A DNA stretch of 64,000 nt, from assembly GCF_039555335.1 (NCBI RefSeq), contig NC_092635.1, forward strand, positions 56,580,258 to 56,644,257. Reading direction: 5' to 3'. Source of the stretch: Amphiura filiformis (lineage: Eukaryota; Echinodermata; Ophiuroidea; Amphilepidida; Amphiuridae). Positions 36,450 to 48,996 of the stretch are shown one piece after another (the first letter of the stretch is position 1; each line of letters opens with the position of its first letter). The position numbers and the translations under genes were made by a program. Below the pieces are notes generated by a model. The model ran no database searches, was not told the origin of the DNA, and saw only the letters and a program-made list of their open reading frames with translations.

Positions 36450-37683
36450 TGTATGAAACAGTATATACACAATTGTACAGCATAAATGCAAGAAGTGCCA
36501 ACTGCCAAACTGAAGGTTTTGTGTAAGATATTGCCAATCAATGCAATCTGATGGACTGTAATATAATGGGTGTAAATAATGAAAGTAACATGATTCTGGT
36601 ATATCCATTGCATTTAAACTTACCCTCAACTTACCCAAATTTCGAACATTTCAGGAACAATTTTTTGTGTGTATTTTCTCAAATTGCAAATTATTTACAG
36701 ATTTTGGTGATTTTTTTGTGTCTTTGCTAAAAAAAAAAAAAAAAAAAAAAAAAGGCCAACCGACCGACCCTACTTGAAAGGTCTGTCCGCCCGTAGAACA
36801 GGGTTTCTTTTTTTCGTCGCCTAACCCTATAAATGCAAAGGATATTCCAATATTATGCCATAATATTATATTGGAGTAAGAGCTAAGCTAAGGTGTGTAT
36901 AACACTAGTGCCCTTTTTCCTTGTCAGTATCTGGAAAAATCTACTTGCTGTGACCTTTGTAAACTGATGTCATGACCTACCCCATCTCAGATCAGTTGAG
37001 AGGCCACAGTTAATACAGTCTTTCAAGCTTTTGGTTGTAAAAGGGCCTATAAAATTGGACTAGAAAAGCTTAGGATGTTGGAGGAAGATACTTCACCGAT
37101 GAAGACCAAACTATAATTTGTATAACTGCAACCAGTGGTATATCAAGGAGAGCAAAACTGAAGTCATCCAGCGGACCTGCTCTGAGAATATACAAACTTG
37201 AGGGTGTAGTGTGCACAAAGTTGGTAATTTTAATTCTAAAATGGTACAAAATAAGTTTTGTTAACTTGTTCCTGTCCCCACCCCTGGTCAGTACACCACT
37301 GTGTAATTACAGTTTTTCTTTTTTAAAGCAAGCTTGTCAGTGACTCTCAATGGCAAGAAATTGAGTAACCACATCAGTTGCCAGCAATATTCCCGGTGTA
37401 TTGTTTGCTGCACAATTTGGGTTCCAATGAAACACAGTACTTATGAGCATATAATAAGCCCTCTATTGTTAGATATTTTTTATTCTTCTTGTATAAAGAA
37501 ATGAGCCAGATATATTCCACTTGATTTGTCTATATTTTTTCTTTACAAAATTGATATGACCAATTACTGTTTTGTTTATCATAATGTAGATATGTACAGT
37601 ATGTATAACTCAAAGGTTTAGTAGGGTATGATGTTTGATGAATGATGATAGGTTTGTATGTGTAGTTTGTCAAGTATTATTTG

Positions 37684-38195
37684 CAGTGGTGTAACTTTGG
37701 GTCAGGGTGCCCGGGGGCGAAAGTAGATCGGGTGCCCCTGACATATAGGGCAAGCCGTAATGAATGCCATATACCTACTTACAAATAGTGTTTCAGATCA
37801 AATTTATTTCAATGAACTTCATATTAATAAAATGAAAGTCATCTTCTCCAATGGCTTTACATTTGAAGATACATCAGTAGCTTCAGTGACGTAGCTATTG
37901 GTTGTGGCGCCCGGGGGCAAACAATTGCGCACGGCACGCGAAAATGTGCATAAATACCACTAATTTGGTATAATCAAGTTGAATTGTGGTCTTAAATGAC
38001 AACATATGATGCAATGCGTGCGAAAATTTTGTGTTGAAGGGGGACCCAAATGAAGAGTAATTCTACACATGGTAGGTAAAGGTTTCCACTTCTTTCCTAT
38101 AACAAAGTATTATCGTGTCGAAAGGATATCCAGGCCTGGGTGCCCCCTTAGCCCGGGTGCCCGGCCCCCCAGAGCGCATAGGAGTTACGCCACTG
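37684..38195. mobile_element. hAT-like element, 8-bp duplication ATTATTTG
   Basis: Ends CAGTGGTGTAAC and GTTACGCCACTG, flanked by ATTATTTG at 37676-37683 and 38196-38203. GC-rich GGGTGCCCGGGGGC blocks lie inside both ends. Related starts CAGTGGCGCAAG and CAGTGGTGTAGC occur at about 41280 and 41663. Confidence 0.85.
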
Positions 38196-38810
38196 ATTAT
38201 TTGCTGTTGAGCATGCTACAATCCTGGTCAAAATAGTTGGAACACTTGTGTAAAAGTAGGACTGTTTAAACGTAATTTCTGTTATACTTGAGATACTAAA
38301 AATAAATGTTGCTTTCTTTGGTGTGAAGGCTGAACCGTTTCCTACTATGTGTACTACAAACCTCCCCCATCAATGTTGGATGTCTCTAGAGGTGCATGGC
38401 CAAAAAAATTACTTCCAACATTGATTGGGGGAATGGGGTGCATATTTGAATTACCCATGTTGACCGGGATGACAGTTTTATTTTTGTGAATTTGCCAAAC
38501 CAGTCGCAACCGCACAATTCAATGGGCAGGGTTGAGCAATTGCAAAATTAATAAATCATTAATTTTTTTTTGCTCAACATTACTCTGATCTGAACTGGCT
38601 GCAAGGTCTTTGTCATTCGTTACACCTACCCTACACATCAAATGCAGTACATGTAATGAAAAGAACAGATAATATATTATTGATATTTGTCTCCACAGGG
38701 AATGGAACTAGGGACCTTTTGCGCCAGATTCAAAGACATTTGACTGGGTTAATAATGAGTTTGGTGCAGTGTGTTTGTGTTATACATTTGTAGAAGAATT
38801 TCAGCATACA

Positions 38811-39136
38811 GTAATTCGCTGTCGAAGTGACGTAATAATCGTCGTAACAACCATAGCAATAGATGAATACAACTTTTGAATAGATCATCCTGCACTACAA
38901 TGTTCATGCAGTACCTATGCATTGAATCATAGATGTACATATGATGATCCATATACCCCTGTAGAACAGGGATAAAGACCTGGATTGTAATTCTATAGAA
39001 TACGCATATTATAATGATCACTCGCACCTGTAAGAGTGTAACCTGCTTGTAGTGCAGGGCAATCTTATTCAAAAATTGTATTCATCTATTGCTATGGTAG
39101 TTAACTTGTCCGATTATTACATCACTTCGCCGGCAA
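38811..39136. mobile_element. Foldback family A, copy 1
   Basis: Arms include CCATAGCAATAGATGAATAC and GTATTCATCTATTGCTATGG, with TGACGTAATAATCG / CGATTATTACATCA. Termini approximate. Same family as 44709-45040. Confidence 0.65.
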
Positions 39137-39157
39137 ATAGTTACCATCATTTTGCAT

Positions 39158-39702
39158 GGGCTATTCCAGTTTAAATCCATATACCCCTGTGGAAGACCTA
39201 ATCTTTCACATAAGGAGTGAAATCTTTCACATATTAAAGGGGCATTTCGTGATCCACAGCCTCATCCCCCCACTTTTCCCAAAAAAAGTTGAGATTTTTA
39301 CACCACTGGATACCTCTGGCTACATAATGTTTATGTACCAAATATTTCCTGCAGATTATAAATTCGTTTAGCAACAATATCGTCAAATTTGAATTTCGTT
39401 CTGGTGCACCAGAACGAAATTACAACACATTGTCTATGGAGCAGTGTACATAATCATGCATAACTCGTAAACGCAAAATCGGAATCAACTGAAATTTTGG
39501 AAATAAGCTTTTTTCGTGGATATCTACTGAAAAATGTCATAAAAAGAGGATGCTAGGATCACGAAATCCTCCTTTAAGGAGTGTAGATTTCAAATGGAGT
39601 CTTCCATTCAGGTAATTCCATTTGAAATTCACACTCCTTGTGTGGGAGATTAAAGTAATGTTTTCCCATATAGGGGTATATGAATTTCAACTGTAATTGC
39701 CC
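39158..39702. mobile_element. GGCTATTCCAG foldback copy interrupted by a TTAA element
   Basis: Outer arms GGGCTATTCCAGTTTAAATC and ATTTCAACTGTAATTGCCC. The element 39238-39573 is inserted in the middle; without it the two halves resemble the intact copies at 4051 and 5217. Confidence 0.75.
39238..39573. mobile_element. TTAA-flanked MITE nested in another element
   Basis: Termini AGGGGCATTTCGTGATCC and GGATCACGAAATCCTCCT lie between TTAA at 39234-39237 and 39574-39577. The internal palindrome TTTCGTTCTGGTGCACCAG continues as AACGAAA. A second TTAA family, distinct from the GGTGGTACTACACC family. Confidence 0.82.
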
Positions 39703-40310
39703 ATTATTATTAATACGGACCAAGAATAACATGGAGATGTATTTATTGAGACAATTCATATTGGGATACATAATTTGCCGAAAAAACATTTCATAGTATA
39801 ATCGGAGCTCAAAGAACATATATTTATAAGGGCTATTTCACCATTTTTCTTAAGAATTACCCCTGTTCTGGCATTGAGTGTCAGGGTTTAGTACATTATG
39901 TATTGCTCATTTTACATAGGCTATTTTAGAAAATAGAGATTGTGATTTCCAAACACATGTATCGAGCCCCCATGCAATCTATATTCCAAATCACTCCTGT
40001 GACATGACAGGATCTTGAATAGATTGCAATGCACGGGCGTTTGATACGACATTTGGAAATCTCTCTAATAAGGGTTAGCATCGTCCCATATTCTTTGAGC
40101 CCTGGCTGTAAATAGGGAGTTTATGATTAAAAAATGTCATCTTTGGGCATGTAGGAATAAAGACTTGGCAACAATTTACCGAGGTATTTTGGGAGTTGAA
40201 ATATTGTACAGTAGACTTGGATGTACAGCAACAAAAGCAATTATAGATGTACAAGTGTAGGTAATGGTTGATGAATTATAGCTACATATAAACATCTCAG
40301 AAAACATAAC

Positions 40311-40770
40311 TAACCCCCCTTAAATAATGGCCATTATTCAAAAAGAGGCTATTGTATTACAAATATGTAAAATGTGTTGGAAGCAGAATTTATTTCTGCA
40401 CATTTTGATCGACACCTCATTTGATACAAATACGATAGCCCAGAAAACAATAAAACACCGGTCAATTTAATGTAGTGAGGTCCAGATTTGAAAGTTGCAC
40501 TTACATACAAATTTTTACAATACAAAAACACTCAGATATCATTACACAGATTTCTTTCCATTACACTGAATGCAAAATCAATAGAATTTACTGCAATTAT
40601 CAAATCTTGGGCTACATTGATTTAAATGTACGCTGTGATGTCAATATTTAGTCTATTGCTACAAATGAGGTGTCAAAATGTGCATAAATAAATTCTGCTT
40701 CCAACGCATTTTACAGATTTGTAATATAATCACCCGTTTTTGAATAATGGTCATTATTTAAGGGGGGTTA
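40311..40770. mobile_element. Foldback element with AACCCCCCTTAAATAATG arms
   Basis: Left TAACCCCCCTTAAATAATGG and right TCATTATTTAAGGGGGGTTA. Inner mirrored blocks GGAAGCAGAATTTATTTCTG and GCACATTTTGA. Confidence 0.7.
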
Positions 40771-41138
40771 CATGTAGTTACTTTTTTTGAGATATTTATT
40801 ATACTTACCAAGGGTGCTAAGTGTAGATAGAGAAATGAATAGGAATAAGGTATGGTCAATCAGTCAACATTTTTATTTGCAATTCTGAAAATATGGTCAT
40901 GTGTTGTGAAGTTCCGAATTTACATTAAAACAGCCAACACGTTTTATTACTGTAATGGTTCTTGTATGTGTCAGTTTCATATGTTGGAGTATTGTTATTG
41001 GGCAACAGAATGGGGCAGTGGGTTACTTGTTAACAGTAATGTAACAAGGGCTTATGATGCTACCCTGTGGGATTCCATTGACCCCTCTCCTGCCCCTTGT
41101 CAAAAATATTAAATTGGCACCTCAGAGTGTGTTCCGGC

Positions 41139-41282
41139 TATTAATCAGTAGTCCTTCAAGAATGACTCTCGGCTTGAGAAGTTTAAAACTATCGGCCTTC
41201 GGCCTCGTTGTTCGGCTTCGCTGAGCCCCCCCCCACACACACACACATAGCCGAGGTAATTCTTGAAGGATTATTAATCAGT
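41139..41282. repeat. Inverted repeat with AC microsatellite
   Basis: ATTAATCAGTAGTCCTTCAAG on the left and CTTGAAGGATTATTAATCAG on the right, with CGGCCTTCGGCC and a C/AC run inside. Confidence 0.55.
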
Positions 41283-41669
41283 GGCGCAAGCTGCCGGGGA
41301 GCAATTTCCCCTCTGGCAAAAATTGCCTATTTGGGCCCCCGCCCCCTAGTGCAAGGAAAAAAGAGGGGAGAGAGGAAAAAGAGAGAAGGAGAGAGGAGAG
41401 GAGGGAAGAGAGATATTGGAATCCATACGATATGCAATACCATATGATTATTATCAATAAGCCTGGCAAAATTGTCTATTTGGGCCCCCGCCCCATACAG
41501 ACTTGCCCCCCCTGGAAAAATTAGTCTACCTAGTGCAATTTTACCCAATTTGATATATGTATCATTTTCCATTTAATTAACACATTTAGGGCTATTTTTG
41601 AACAAATTGTTTCATAATAATACAAGCATGTATTGACTTTCTATCCCATAACCATGCCCTTTATGACCA

Positions 41670-43690
41670 GTGGTGTAGCGAGGGGGCAAGGGTGTGCCCC
41701 CCCCCCCCACTTTCTAGATTCTTGAGCACCCAAGGCCAAGTTTGGGGCACTACTGTTTAGAACGATCTGGGGTCAATTTCAAAATGCTTAAGGGTGCTAC
41801 AGTGGCATCACAGATTCTGAATAGGTCTCAGAGATACAGAAAACATCATGTAGAGTTTTTATAGACTATCATTTAGGGGTTAAGACTTTTTGGGTTTTGG
41901 GAGTCCGACTGCTTTTATCCCATCTCTATTGATTCACACTTCAAAATAAACACACTTCAAACACAGCTTTTACATAAACATTTTTTTTTCTGTTATCAGA
42001 ACAAACATTCCCACATTTTGTTGAAATTCTACATGAAATACTGGCAGAAAGAATCCTATTACATTACACATGTATTATTTCACAACTACATTACATTATA
42101 CAAAACATATAAGGTATCAAAGATAGTGTGCATTGTTTTGACATCATCACCAAATTTGTTTTTCGAAATGGGATAAGCGGAAAAAAATATACAAATGCTT
42201 GAAAATAATCACAAGAATATTAATTCTACTACTTTCTGTCTGGGTAATAATGATAAAAAATAAACACTTCACTAGGGCCTACATACTGCATATTCCATGT
42301 ATCATATAAACTGTTCTCTACACTTGCGGTAAACGAGAAAAGAAATTGGTTGGAATTTGTAATGTATTATGTATACACAAATTCTGATTTGTTTGCACCA
42401 CTAATTAATCACCAATACTTAGTACCATTTTCGACCTTGATGTTGCAGGTACGTCAGTCCGCATTTCATTGGGCGCAACTACAAATCGCTAGTGTTTGCT
42501 CAAAGCGCTGGTATGCACATGCATGCGCTTAAAGACGCTGCATAGATGCGCGTACGAAACAGTTGCCTCAACACATTGATGTCACTGCCACATCAGGATG
42601 AAAAATGGTAGAGCAACATCATGTCCCTCCTACTGATACCTCGACTGATATCCTTGGATTGTGACAGCAATTGGAGTCAATTAATACTTCTGAAAATTGT
42701 GACCCCAAAGTATATCAAAAAGCACCCAAAATCTGCCACACATCCCTATGCCCACCCTTCCACTGAGCCCAATTGAACCTGGCACCAGTCTCAACAAATT
42801 ATTGAATCTACCTCTTCTAAACAGCCATCCAAGCTGAAGCTGATAGTAACTCCTTTGTGGAGAGAGAACATAGGACATCCAAAATGATTTCACAAAGATA
42901 ATGAAACAAAAAATTCATTATATTTAAAAGAAAACTGGTAGCCATGTGTAAAATTAACTACACAATGATCATATTATTTACACAATTTGGATTTATTAGC
43001 AACTACTAGTAACTACATGTGTAACCTACAACAATTAGCTGTATTATCCAACAAATAGTACATTTTATTCAAAATGTACAGTGTTTGGTATGAAAATATG
43101 CCTTGCGTCTTTCTTCAAAGTCTGTACCTCCTTGTATAACAAGATACATAATGCCTCATTATTGTATAGCAAGCTATTTGAGTGGTTCTAATTTTCCACC
43201 CATTTTACAGTTTATAGTTCATGGTCTCGTTTTATTCAGTTGACTGAAGACCTAAATGGAAAACAAGGGTCAAAAATATTTTCTTGGCCTTTGTAAATGT
43301 GTGCTTCTGAAATTATCTGTGAAAAGTATCATGGAAATAAAAACCTAACAAAAACTACCAGATATACAGTAATGTATCATTACATTGTAACCATCATTAA
43401 TGTAACCAAACTTGAACAGTTCAAGACAGTTGTCGATCATCTTTTTAAAGGGGAAAGCAAAACATCTAGCTCTGCGACACGTGCGGTCAAAAATCACTGC
43501 AGACAACCGAACACACAATTGTCTCAGCGGAAAAGTGTCCATAAAATAGTTAGAGAATAAAGGTATTCGCCTTGTTGTTTTACTTAAAATAATGATGTCG
43601 CCCGTGTTATATGAGACGATAGATACACTCCAGCGGCTAAAAACAATAACTTTATTCTCATTCTCAGTTCAAATGAAAATATCATACAAA
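41670..43690. other. Intergenic, no supported gene
   Basis: A C-run at 41698-41708 beside a CAGTGGTGTAGC end, and otherwise AT-rich sequence. It could include part of the SET 3' UTR if that is very long, but this cannot be shown. Confidence 0.45.
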
Positions 43691-43694
43691 TTTT

Positions 43695-43905
43695 AATCAA
43701 ATTAAATCCTACATTTTGCAAGGAATTACCCAGGTCTTAAAATTGATCAGTCCCGTTGTTGCTGTGCGCCTCCGATTGGTCCAAATAGCGAGTACGCGTA
43801 TTGCGTCGACGCACACGCGCAATATCACCAGGGTAAAGCTGGGTAAGAACCAATAAGATTGCAGGAACGTTCTCAAGTGTTTAAGAATAGACAGTAAAGT
43901 CCCAT
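43695..43905 (+). repeat. Dispersed repeat, left copy flanking SET
   Basis: Contains CAGTCCCGTTGTTGCT, AATAGCGAG and TGCAGGAACGTTCTCAAG. The reverse complement of the same sequence lies at about 60510-60722. SET lies between the two. Confidence 0.75.
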
Positions 43906-44708
43906 CAACACTGATCTTGAAATTCCAGTGAAATGCTATTATTTTTTATGTGAATTGAAAACTTCTTACGGTTATCTCAAAATGAAGTTTTAGGACCAAA
44001 CAACAAATATTGCTGTACTCAAGTCCATACCTCATTTTCTTTACTCAATTAAAGTTGTTTTGAATTGGAAGTGTTATTCTTGAATATGTCGACACTTTCA
44101 TGTTCAAACACAACAGTTACTCGTGACACATGAATTGATAATATCATTTGGTCCCAAAGATATATACATGCAAACTTCCACCAGTATCCATGAAGTCATG
44201 TTTTATACCATATACCATTATTGTGAAAATGTCCTCTTGTTTCCCTTCATGTACTGCCTAATAGCACAAACATTGATGATGATATGCCTTATTAAAGCCT
44301 TCTATTACAGAGTCATTCAATAATTCCCTGCTCCAAGTGGCAAGTTAGCATAAACAAGATCAGTTTGGTCATAACAGCAGACACTTATTTTCTAACAAAT
44401 TGCGAAGAATTCATAAATATGCAGCATGATCCAACATGATTGCTTATATGCTTGTAACATGGATGGTTTCCAAATTTGGCTACCTTGTTTATGCATGAAT
44501 AAAACAAAAGTATGATATTTGTATTTCAATTTCCAAGTTAAATGTTTGTCCATTACTAATTATTTTCATCTCTACTATTTGTATATGGTTGTCCCACAAC
44601 TTGTCTGTTTAAGGGTGATGCAGGCATATTACTGAATGGCTCTATAATCAAACAATTATTTGATTAGTTTTGAGTCAAATCCCAGTTATTGTTACAACAC
44701 ATATTCTA

Positions 44709-45040
44709 TTAGCTTTGAAGTTATGTAATAATCGGAATAACTACCATAGCAATAGATGAATACAATTTTTGAATAGATCGCCCTGCACAATAAGCATGTT
44801 GCACTCATCACCTGTGAATGTCTGCAATTATAGACTGAATACAATTTACTGCTCTCTTCAAAGATACCAATCTTACAGGTACAAGTGATTAGCATTTCTT
44901 TGACATCTATGGTTCGATGCATAGGTACGGTGTTACGGTACAGTATGAACGTTGTAGTGCAGGGTGATCTACTCAAAAATTGTATGCATCTATTGCTATG
45001 GTAATTAATCCTGTTACATCATCACTTCTACGACAAATTA
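44709..45040. mobile_element. Foldback family A, copy 2
   Basis: ACTACCATAGCAATAGATGA and TCATCTATTGCTATGGTAAT style arms are mirrored, with CCCTGCAC / GTGCAGGG inside, as in 38811-39136. Termini approximate. Confidence 0.6.
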
Positions 45041-46017
45041 GGGAGGGGTAGAAATGATTGAAAACTAGCCGGATTGCTCCAAAAGTACAATTGAAATTAT
45101 GACTATGCATAAGTAAACTATAGCAACTGAGTTTGCTTGCTTAAAGTTAGTTAACAGGTAAAGACTTAAGTGGATCTGGATTTGGTTGGATGAGAAGGGC
45201 TGTTGCTTATAACACAAAAGTAGTGAAAAAGTCCAAAGACCCCGCACTAGTGGGACAACAGCTTGTGACATCAGCTGCACAGTGGATCCACATCTACATC
45301 TTGACTCAATGTTGTCGTTGGTTAATGAACATTGGGAAAATTCCTGATAGGCTATGACAGTCAAAGATCAGTTGGTTGGTAGCAGGAATGAGATGGAAAG
45401 AAGCAGCATTGTATTTGGAATTCACCAATTGTAAAGAGCCTAAAATTGGGAGGAAAATGTAACAAATTTGGGTGGATTGGGGCCAATGTGACATCCACTC
45501 CTGTGTTGGATGCAACAGCACTAAATAGAAAGTCACATTTTGGAAGGAAAGAGCACCCAATTTGGGTGGATAATGTGCCAATTTTGTATCCACTGTGTGT
45601 AATTATATGACAGCTTGGTCACTTTTGATTTTCCTGGCCGGCTATGATAAGCCACATCTCCCAAGCCACCGTGATGCATGGGTCTGACAGCAGCAAACAT
45701 ACCAACAGAGATAAACCACCGAGTCAAAGACATCACTGAATCAGGTTCCCTTTGCATTTGATATCATTCATTAAGCGCTGATAGCTAGCACACCACTTCC
45801 AAACGTATTCCAATTGAAGGTGGATATTAAAACCATGTATTATAACAAATATTTACAACACAAAATAGGTGCCTTGGTGCCCAAACTACCAGACTCTCTA
45901 AAGCAAGAGAGGAGGTACCCATATAACCATCACATTACCATGGTGTATAGAGGTTGTTTGGAGAATTAGCATAACCAATTTGAATAATCAGTTCCGGTAA
46001 TTTGATTGGCTGTTGAT

Positions 46018-46124
46018 CTATGGCGCTGAAGCTTTTGAATCGTCATCTTCTCCTTCTTCAGCTTCATCTCCTTCTTCTAAATCTTCATCACCTTCTTCTC
46101 CTTCTAAGTCTTCTTCCTCCTCTT
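46018..46124 (-). CDS. SET: SET exon 7 (acidic tail end and stop)
   Basis: After TGTCATATTTTACAG it encodes EEEEEDLEGEEGDEDLEE, GDEAEEGEDDDSKASAP and stop TAG at 46020-46018. The end is Asp/Glu-rich with a short neutral cap, like the SET C-terminus. No clear AATAAA was found close downstream on this strand, so the 3' UTR length is unknown. Confidence 0.92.
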
Positions 46125-46710
46125 CTGTAAAATATGACAAATTATACATGAATGTTATATAAAGCTGCATCAATCACCAAATTTTGCTATGCATCGCTTG
46201 TCGCTTTTGTATTTATACTAATCACAGCGATAGCGATTGCAAACGACAATTAACATTTTTTTTAAATGCCACAAAATACATTTTTAGAACATCCATTGCT
46301 GTCAATAATTATTGTTTTGAATTAATTCATCAACAAAAGTTAATAATCAATAAAGGTAAATTTATTAGCAAAATAGATCCAGTTGATAGAAAGTGATTAG
46401 TTGATGCATTCATGTGTCAAGCGATATCGCTCGAAAGTTGCGATTTCTTTAACTTGCAAAAGCGACATCATTTTTGCCTTGCCAATTTGTATTGCTTGTG
46501 GCTCACAATAAAATGGGATTATGGGTATTAAACCCAGGAAATCCTGAAAGCAGCCCACAAAAGTTAAATTACTGGGTAATTTTTGTCAAAAGTGGCCCCC
46601 AAAATAACAAAATTATTTTAAGGCCTGTTCTATATCATCTAACTCATCATAATTCTGGATCTTATAATTGGGATATACAAATTTGGTACAAATTTAGTAT
46701 AAATTATTAC

Positions 46711-46755
46711 CTTCTAAGACGGCATCATCACCAAGTTCATCATCGTCATCATCAC
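46711..46755 (-). CDS. SET: SET exon 6 (45-base acidic microexon)
   Basis: Forty-five bases between TCTTTCCTTTGCAG and GTAATAATT encode DDDDDELGDDAVLE with split codons at both ends. Its length is a multiple of three, so it could be skipped without loss of frame. It was found from acidic codons and matching phases. Confidence 0.85.
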
Positions 46756-46816
46756 CTGCAAAGGAAAGACAAAGAGGTAACTTAGTTTATTTTTGTTTCA
46801 ATGCACTGACAGGTTT

Positions 46817-47138
46817 AAAATAAAAAAATAAATAAATGTAGATATTTATATAGCGCTTTATGCCGTAAACAGCCTCAAAGCGCTTTACATTTATTCCGCC
46901 GTCATTAGAATATGTCGGAACCATGTTTGCAGCCTACAAGTGGCGCAGGGTCCATCAGTACAACGACTGTGACTACCCCTAACAGCTTCCCATTGCACCT
47001 GGGTGGGGTGAGGCAAGCGAGGCAAAGCGCCTTGCCCAAGGGCGCAACACGGTGGTGGGACGGGAATCGAACCCACGCACGTCAAGCAAGCTCTCGGATT
47101 ATGAGTCCAAGGCCATAACCACTGAGCCACCGTGCCCC
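46817..47138 (-). mobile_element. tRNA-derived SINE in SET intron 6-5 interval
   Basis: On the minus strand it starts GGGGCACGGTGGCTCAGTGG (A-box region) and has GTGGGTTCGATTCCCG (B box). It ends with AAAGCGCTATATAAAT and an A-rich tail, common in animal SINEs. The direct repeat AGGTTT flanks it (46811-46816, 47139-47144). It lies in the same orientation as SET, between exons 6 and 5. Confidence 0.85.
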
Positions 47139-47239
47139 AGGTTTCTGATTTGGAGTGTACTGCCCAAATGGGTAAGGATAAGTTTAACTGGAAAAGGTAT
47201 TAAGAGAATTTTATGTTTTAAAATTAATCACTGTAATCA

Positions 47240-47530
47240 CAACCTGACTTTCACTGCACTCAATACCCACTTACTCTCACCGATTCATTCACTCACTCGA
47301 CCAGGCAGTCAATAAACCAATCACCAGAGATGCAAGTGGGGTCTGTCAAAATTTCCTCAACATGTGAATAGTAGAAATTGTGAAAAGATAAAGCCCAACA
47401 TTGGCGAATAGGCTACGGCAGGATTTAAATTGATATTGCACTTCATTGACTTTGAGTGAATGTATCACTAGTGGGGGTGAGTGGGTATTGAGTGCAGTGA
47501 ACGAGTGTGTGATGATCACACTGTGATCCC
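47240..47530. repeat. Inverted repeat in SET intron
   Basis: CACTGCACTCAATACCCAC at about 47255 is mirrored by GTGGGTATTGAGTGCAGTG at about 47478. Boundaries uncertain. Confidence 0.45.
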
Positions 47531-48160
47531 AGGTAAAGTGCAATAAAAAATATGTGCTTTAAAGTGACAGATAAATCATTAAAAAGGGTATTTTTCAAAT
47601 GAACTAAAAACATTTTCCAGTTCCAAACTTGTGTAAAAACAATTAAGAAATTTAATAATTGCAATGAATTTGCTGCGATTTGGAAAGTGAAACGACAAAA
47701 TTGTATAGCCATACAGGTTCCGCTCACCTAAAGTAAGTGGCAGTCAGCGTGTCATGGATCGAAAAGAACCAGCGCTGACCGTAGTCTGTTCAATTGGGAG
47801 CCCATCATGCAAGGTTGATACTCATTTTTTTTAAATGTACCCTTTTCAACTGTAAGTGATGCTGCAACTTTTCTTTGAATCACACCAATTCATTCAGCCA
47901 TTAATTTCTTAATTAATTCCAATCCTTTTCATAATTTTAACCAGGGAAGCAAAAAAAAATTAAGGGTGTGACACCCCCATAGCATATTTCCTGATCCCTA
48001 ACGTTCACTAAAAAGATTATGCTCCAAACAAATGTTCAGCTCACTCACACCTCAGGTTTTTTTAACAGCCTCTTACAACTCTGTGCTACTTTCAATTAAT
48101 GTACTCCAAGTTATAACCATACATACAAGTGACTGAGGACATTCTTTTTTGAGGTGTTAG

Positions 48161-48324
48161 CAAGGCATTAGCCAGAGGGGTGTAAAGGTGTCATTTGGAT
48201 GCCCTGTTTTCAATTTGGACACCCTAAAATTCTGATTTTTATAATGGGGTGAATAGGAAGTGGACACCCTGATTTTGTAGAATAAGGTATTTTTGACAAA
48301 GATGCCCCTCTGGCTAATGCCTTG
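48161..48324. mobile_element. hAT-like MITE, 164 bp, duplication GGTGTTAG
   Basis: Termini CAAGGCATTAGCCAGAGGGG and CCCCTCTGGCTAATGCCTTG are perfect inverted repeats. GGTGTTAG lies directly on both sides (48153-48160, 48325-48332). In SET intron 5. Confidence 0.9.
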
Positions 48325-48401
48325 GGTGTTAGTAGGAAGGGTTAATATGATGTGGTATGATATGACGATGTGGTGATGGAACATAACCCCACACCACTCA
48401 C

Positions 48402-48526
48402 CAAGTTCTTCAATACCTTCTTCTTCATCATCCTCATCTTCTTCACCATCTTCATCCAGCACCACTACGTTTTCATCGTCATCTTCCTCATCGTCGTAGT
48501 CGTCTTCGTCGTCTAAGTCTTCATCA
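48402..48526 (-). CDS. SET: SET exon 5 (acidic tail, first part)
   Basis: Starts after TTTTCACCCACAG and encodes DEDLDDEDDYDDEEDDDE, then VVVLDEDGEEDEDDEEEGIE and EL, with donor G|GTGAGT. It is nearly all Asp/Glu, as in the SET tail that binds histones and shields DNA charge. The phase (one base in, one base out) fits exons 4 and 6. Confidence 0.93.
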
Positions 48527-48922
48527 CTGTGGGTGAAAAAAAAATCATATATGAGTGGATATTACAAGTACCACTGTTTTATTGCTGCTTTCAGAAATTT
48601 CAATCATCATTTAAATAAACTGTTTAACTGAGTTTGATAGACAGGTGACATCAGTCACTTTGTCACTTTTGAAACTTGACCATTTGTCATTCAAATGAGT
48701 ACAGCTTAGTGGAATAAAATCGCATCCAGCCGAACCTGCCGAATAAGGTTCATAGAACAAAATTTTCCATCTATTCACTACTTTATTTTGCAATTAAGTT
48801 TTAGAATCTTTAGGATACTCCTTTGGTTTACAATGTAAGTGTTCAGATACCGGTACTTTTTGAGTGCAGTATGATTGTTGCATGCAAATTATGAACTTTG
48901 CCCATGGGAATGAGAGTCCTAC

Positions 48923-48996
48923 CTGTCTAATTTGACACCATTCTCTGGCACCAAGTAGTACTGCAGGGGATTGGGCCACATATCATCTTTGATCAC
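48923..48996 (-). CDS. SET: SET exon 4 (end of earmuff domain)
   Basis: After CTTTGTTTTTTCAG it encodes VIKDDMWPNPLQYYLVPENG and VKLD plus two bases of a Ser codon, then GTAGGACT. Human SET has VIKDDIWPNPLQYYLVPD at the same place, just before the acidic tail. Confidence 0.96.

Noticed and set aside
43297-43560. 87-residue ORF, + strand
   Set aside because: No recognisable domain, no intron signals linking it to another exon; likely chance.
46891-47130. ORFs in both strands with Cys/Pro/His-rich peptides
   Set aside because: They lie wholly inside the tRNA-derived SINE.
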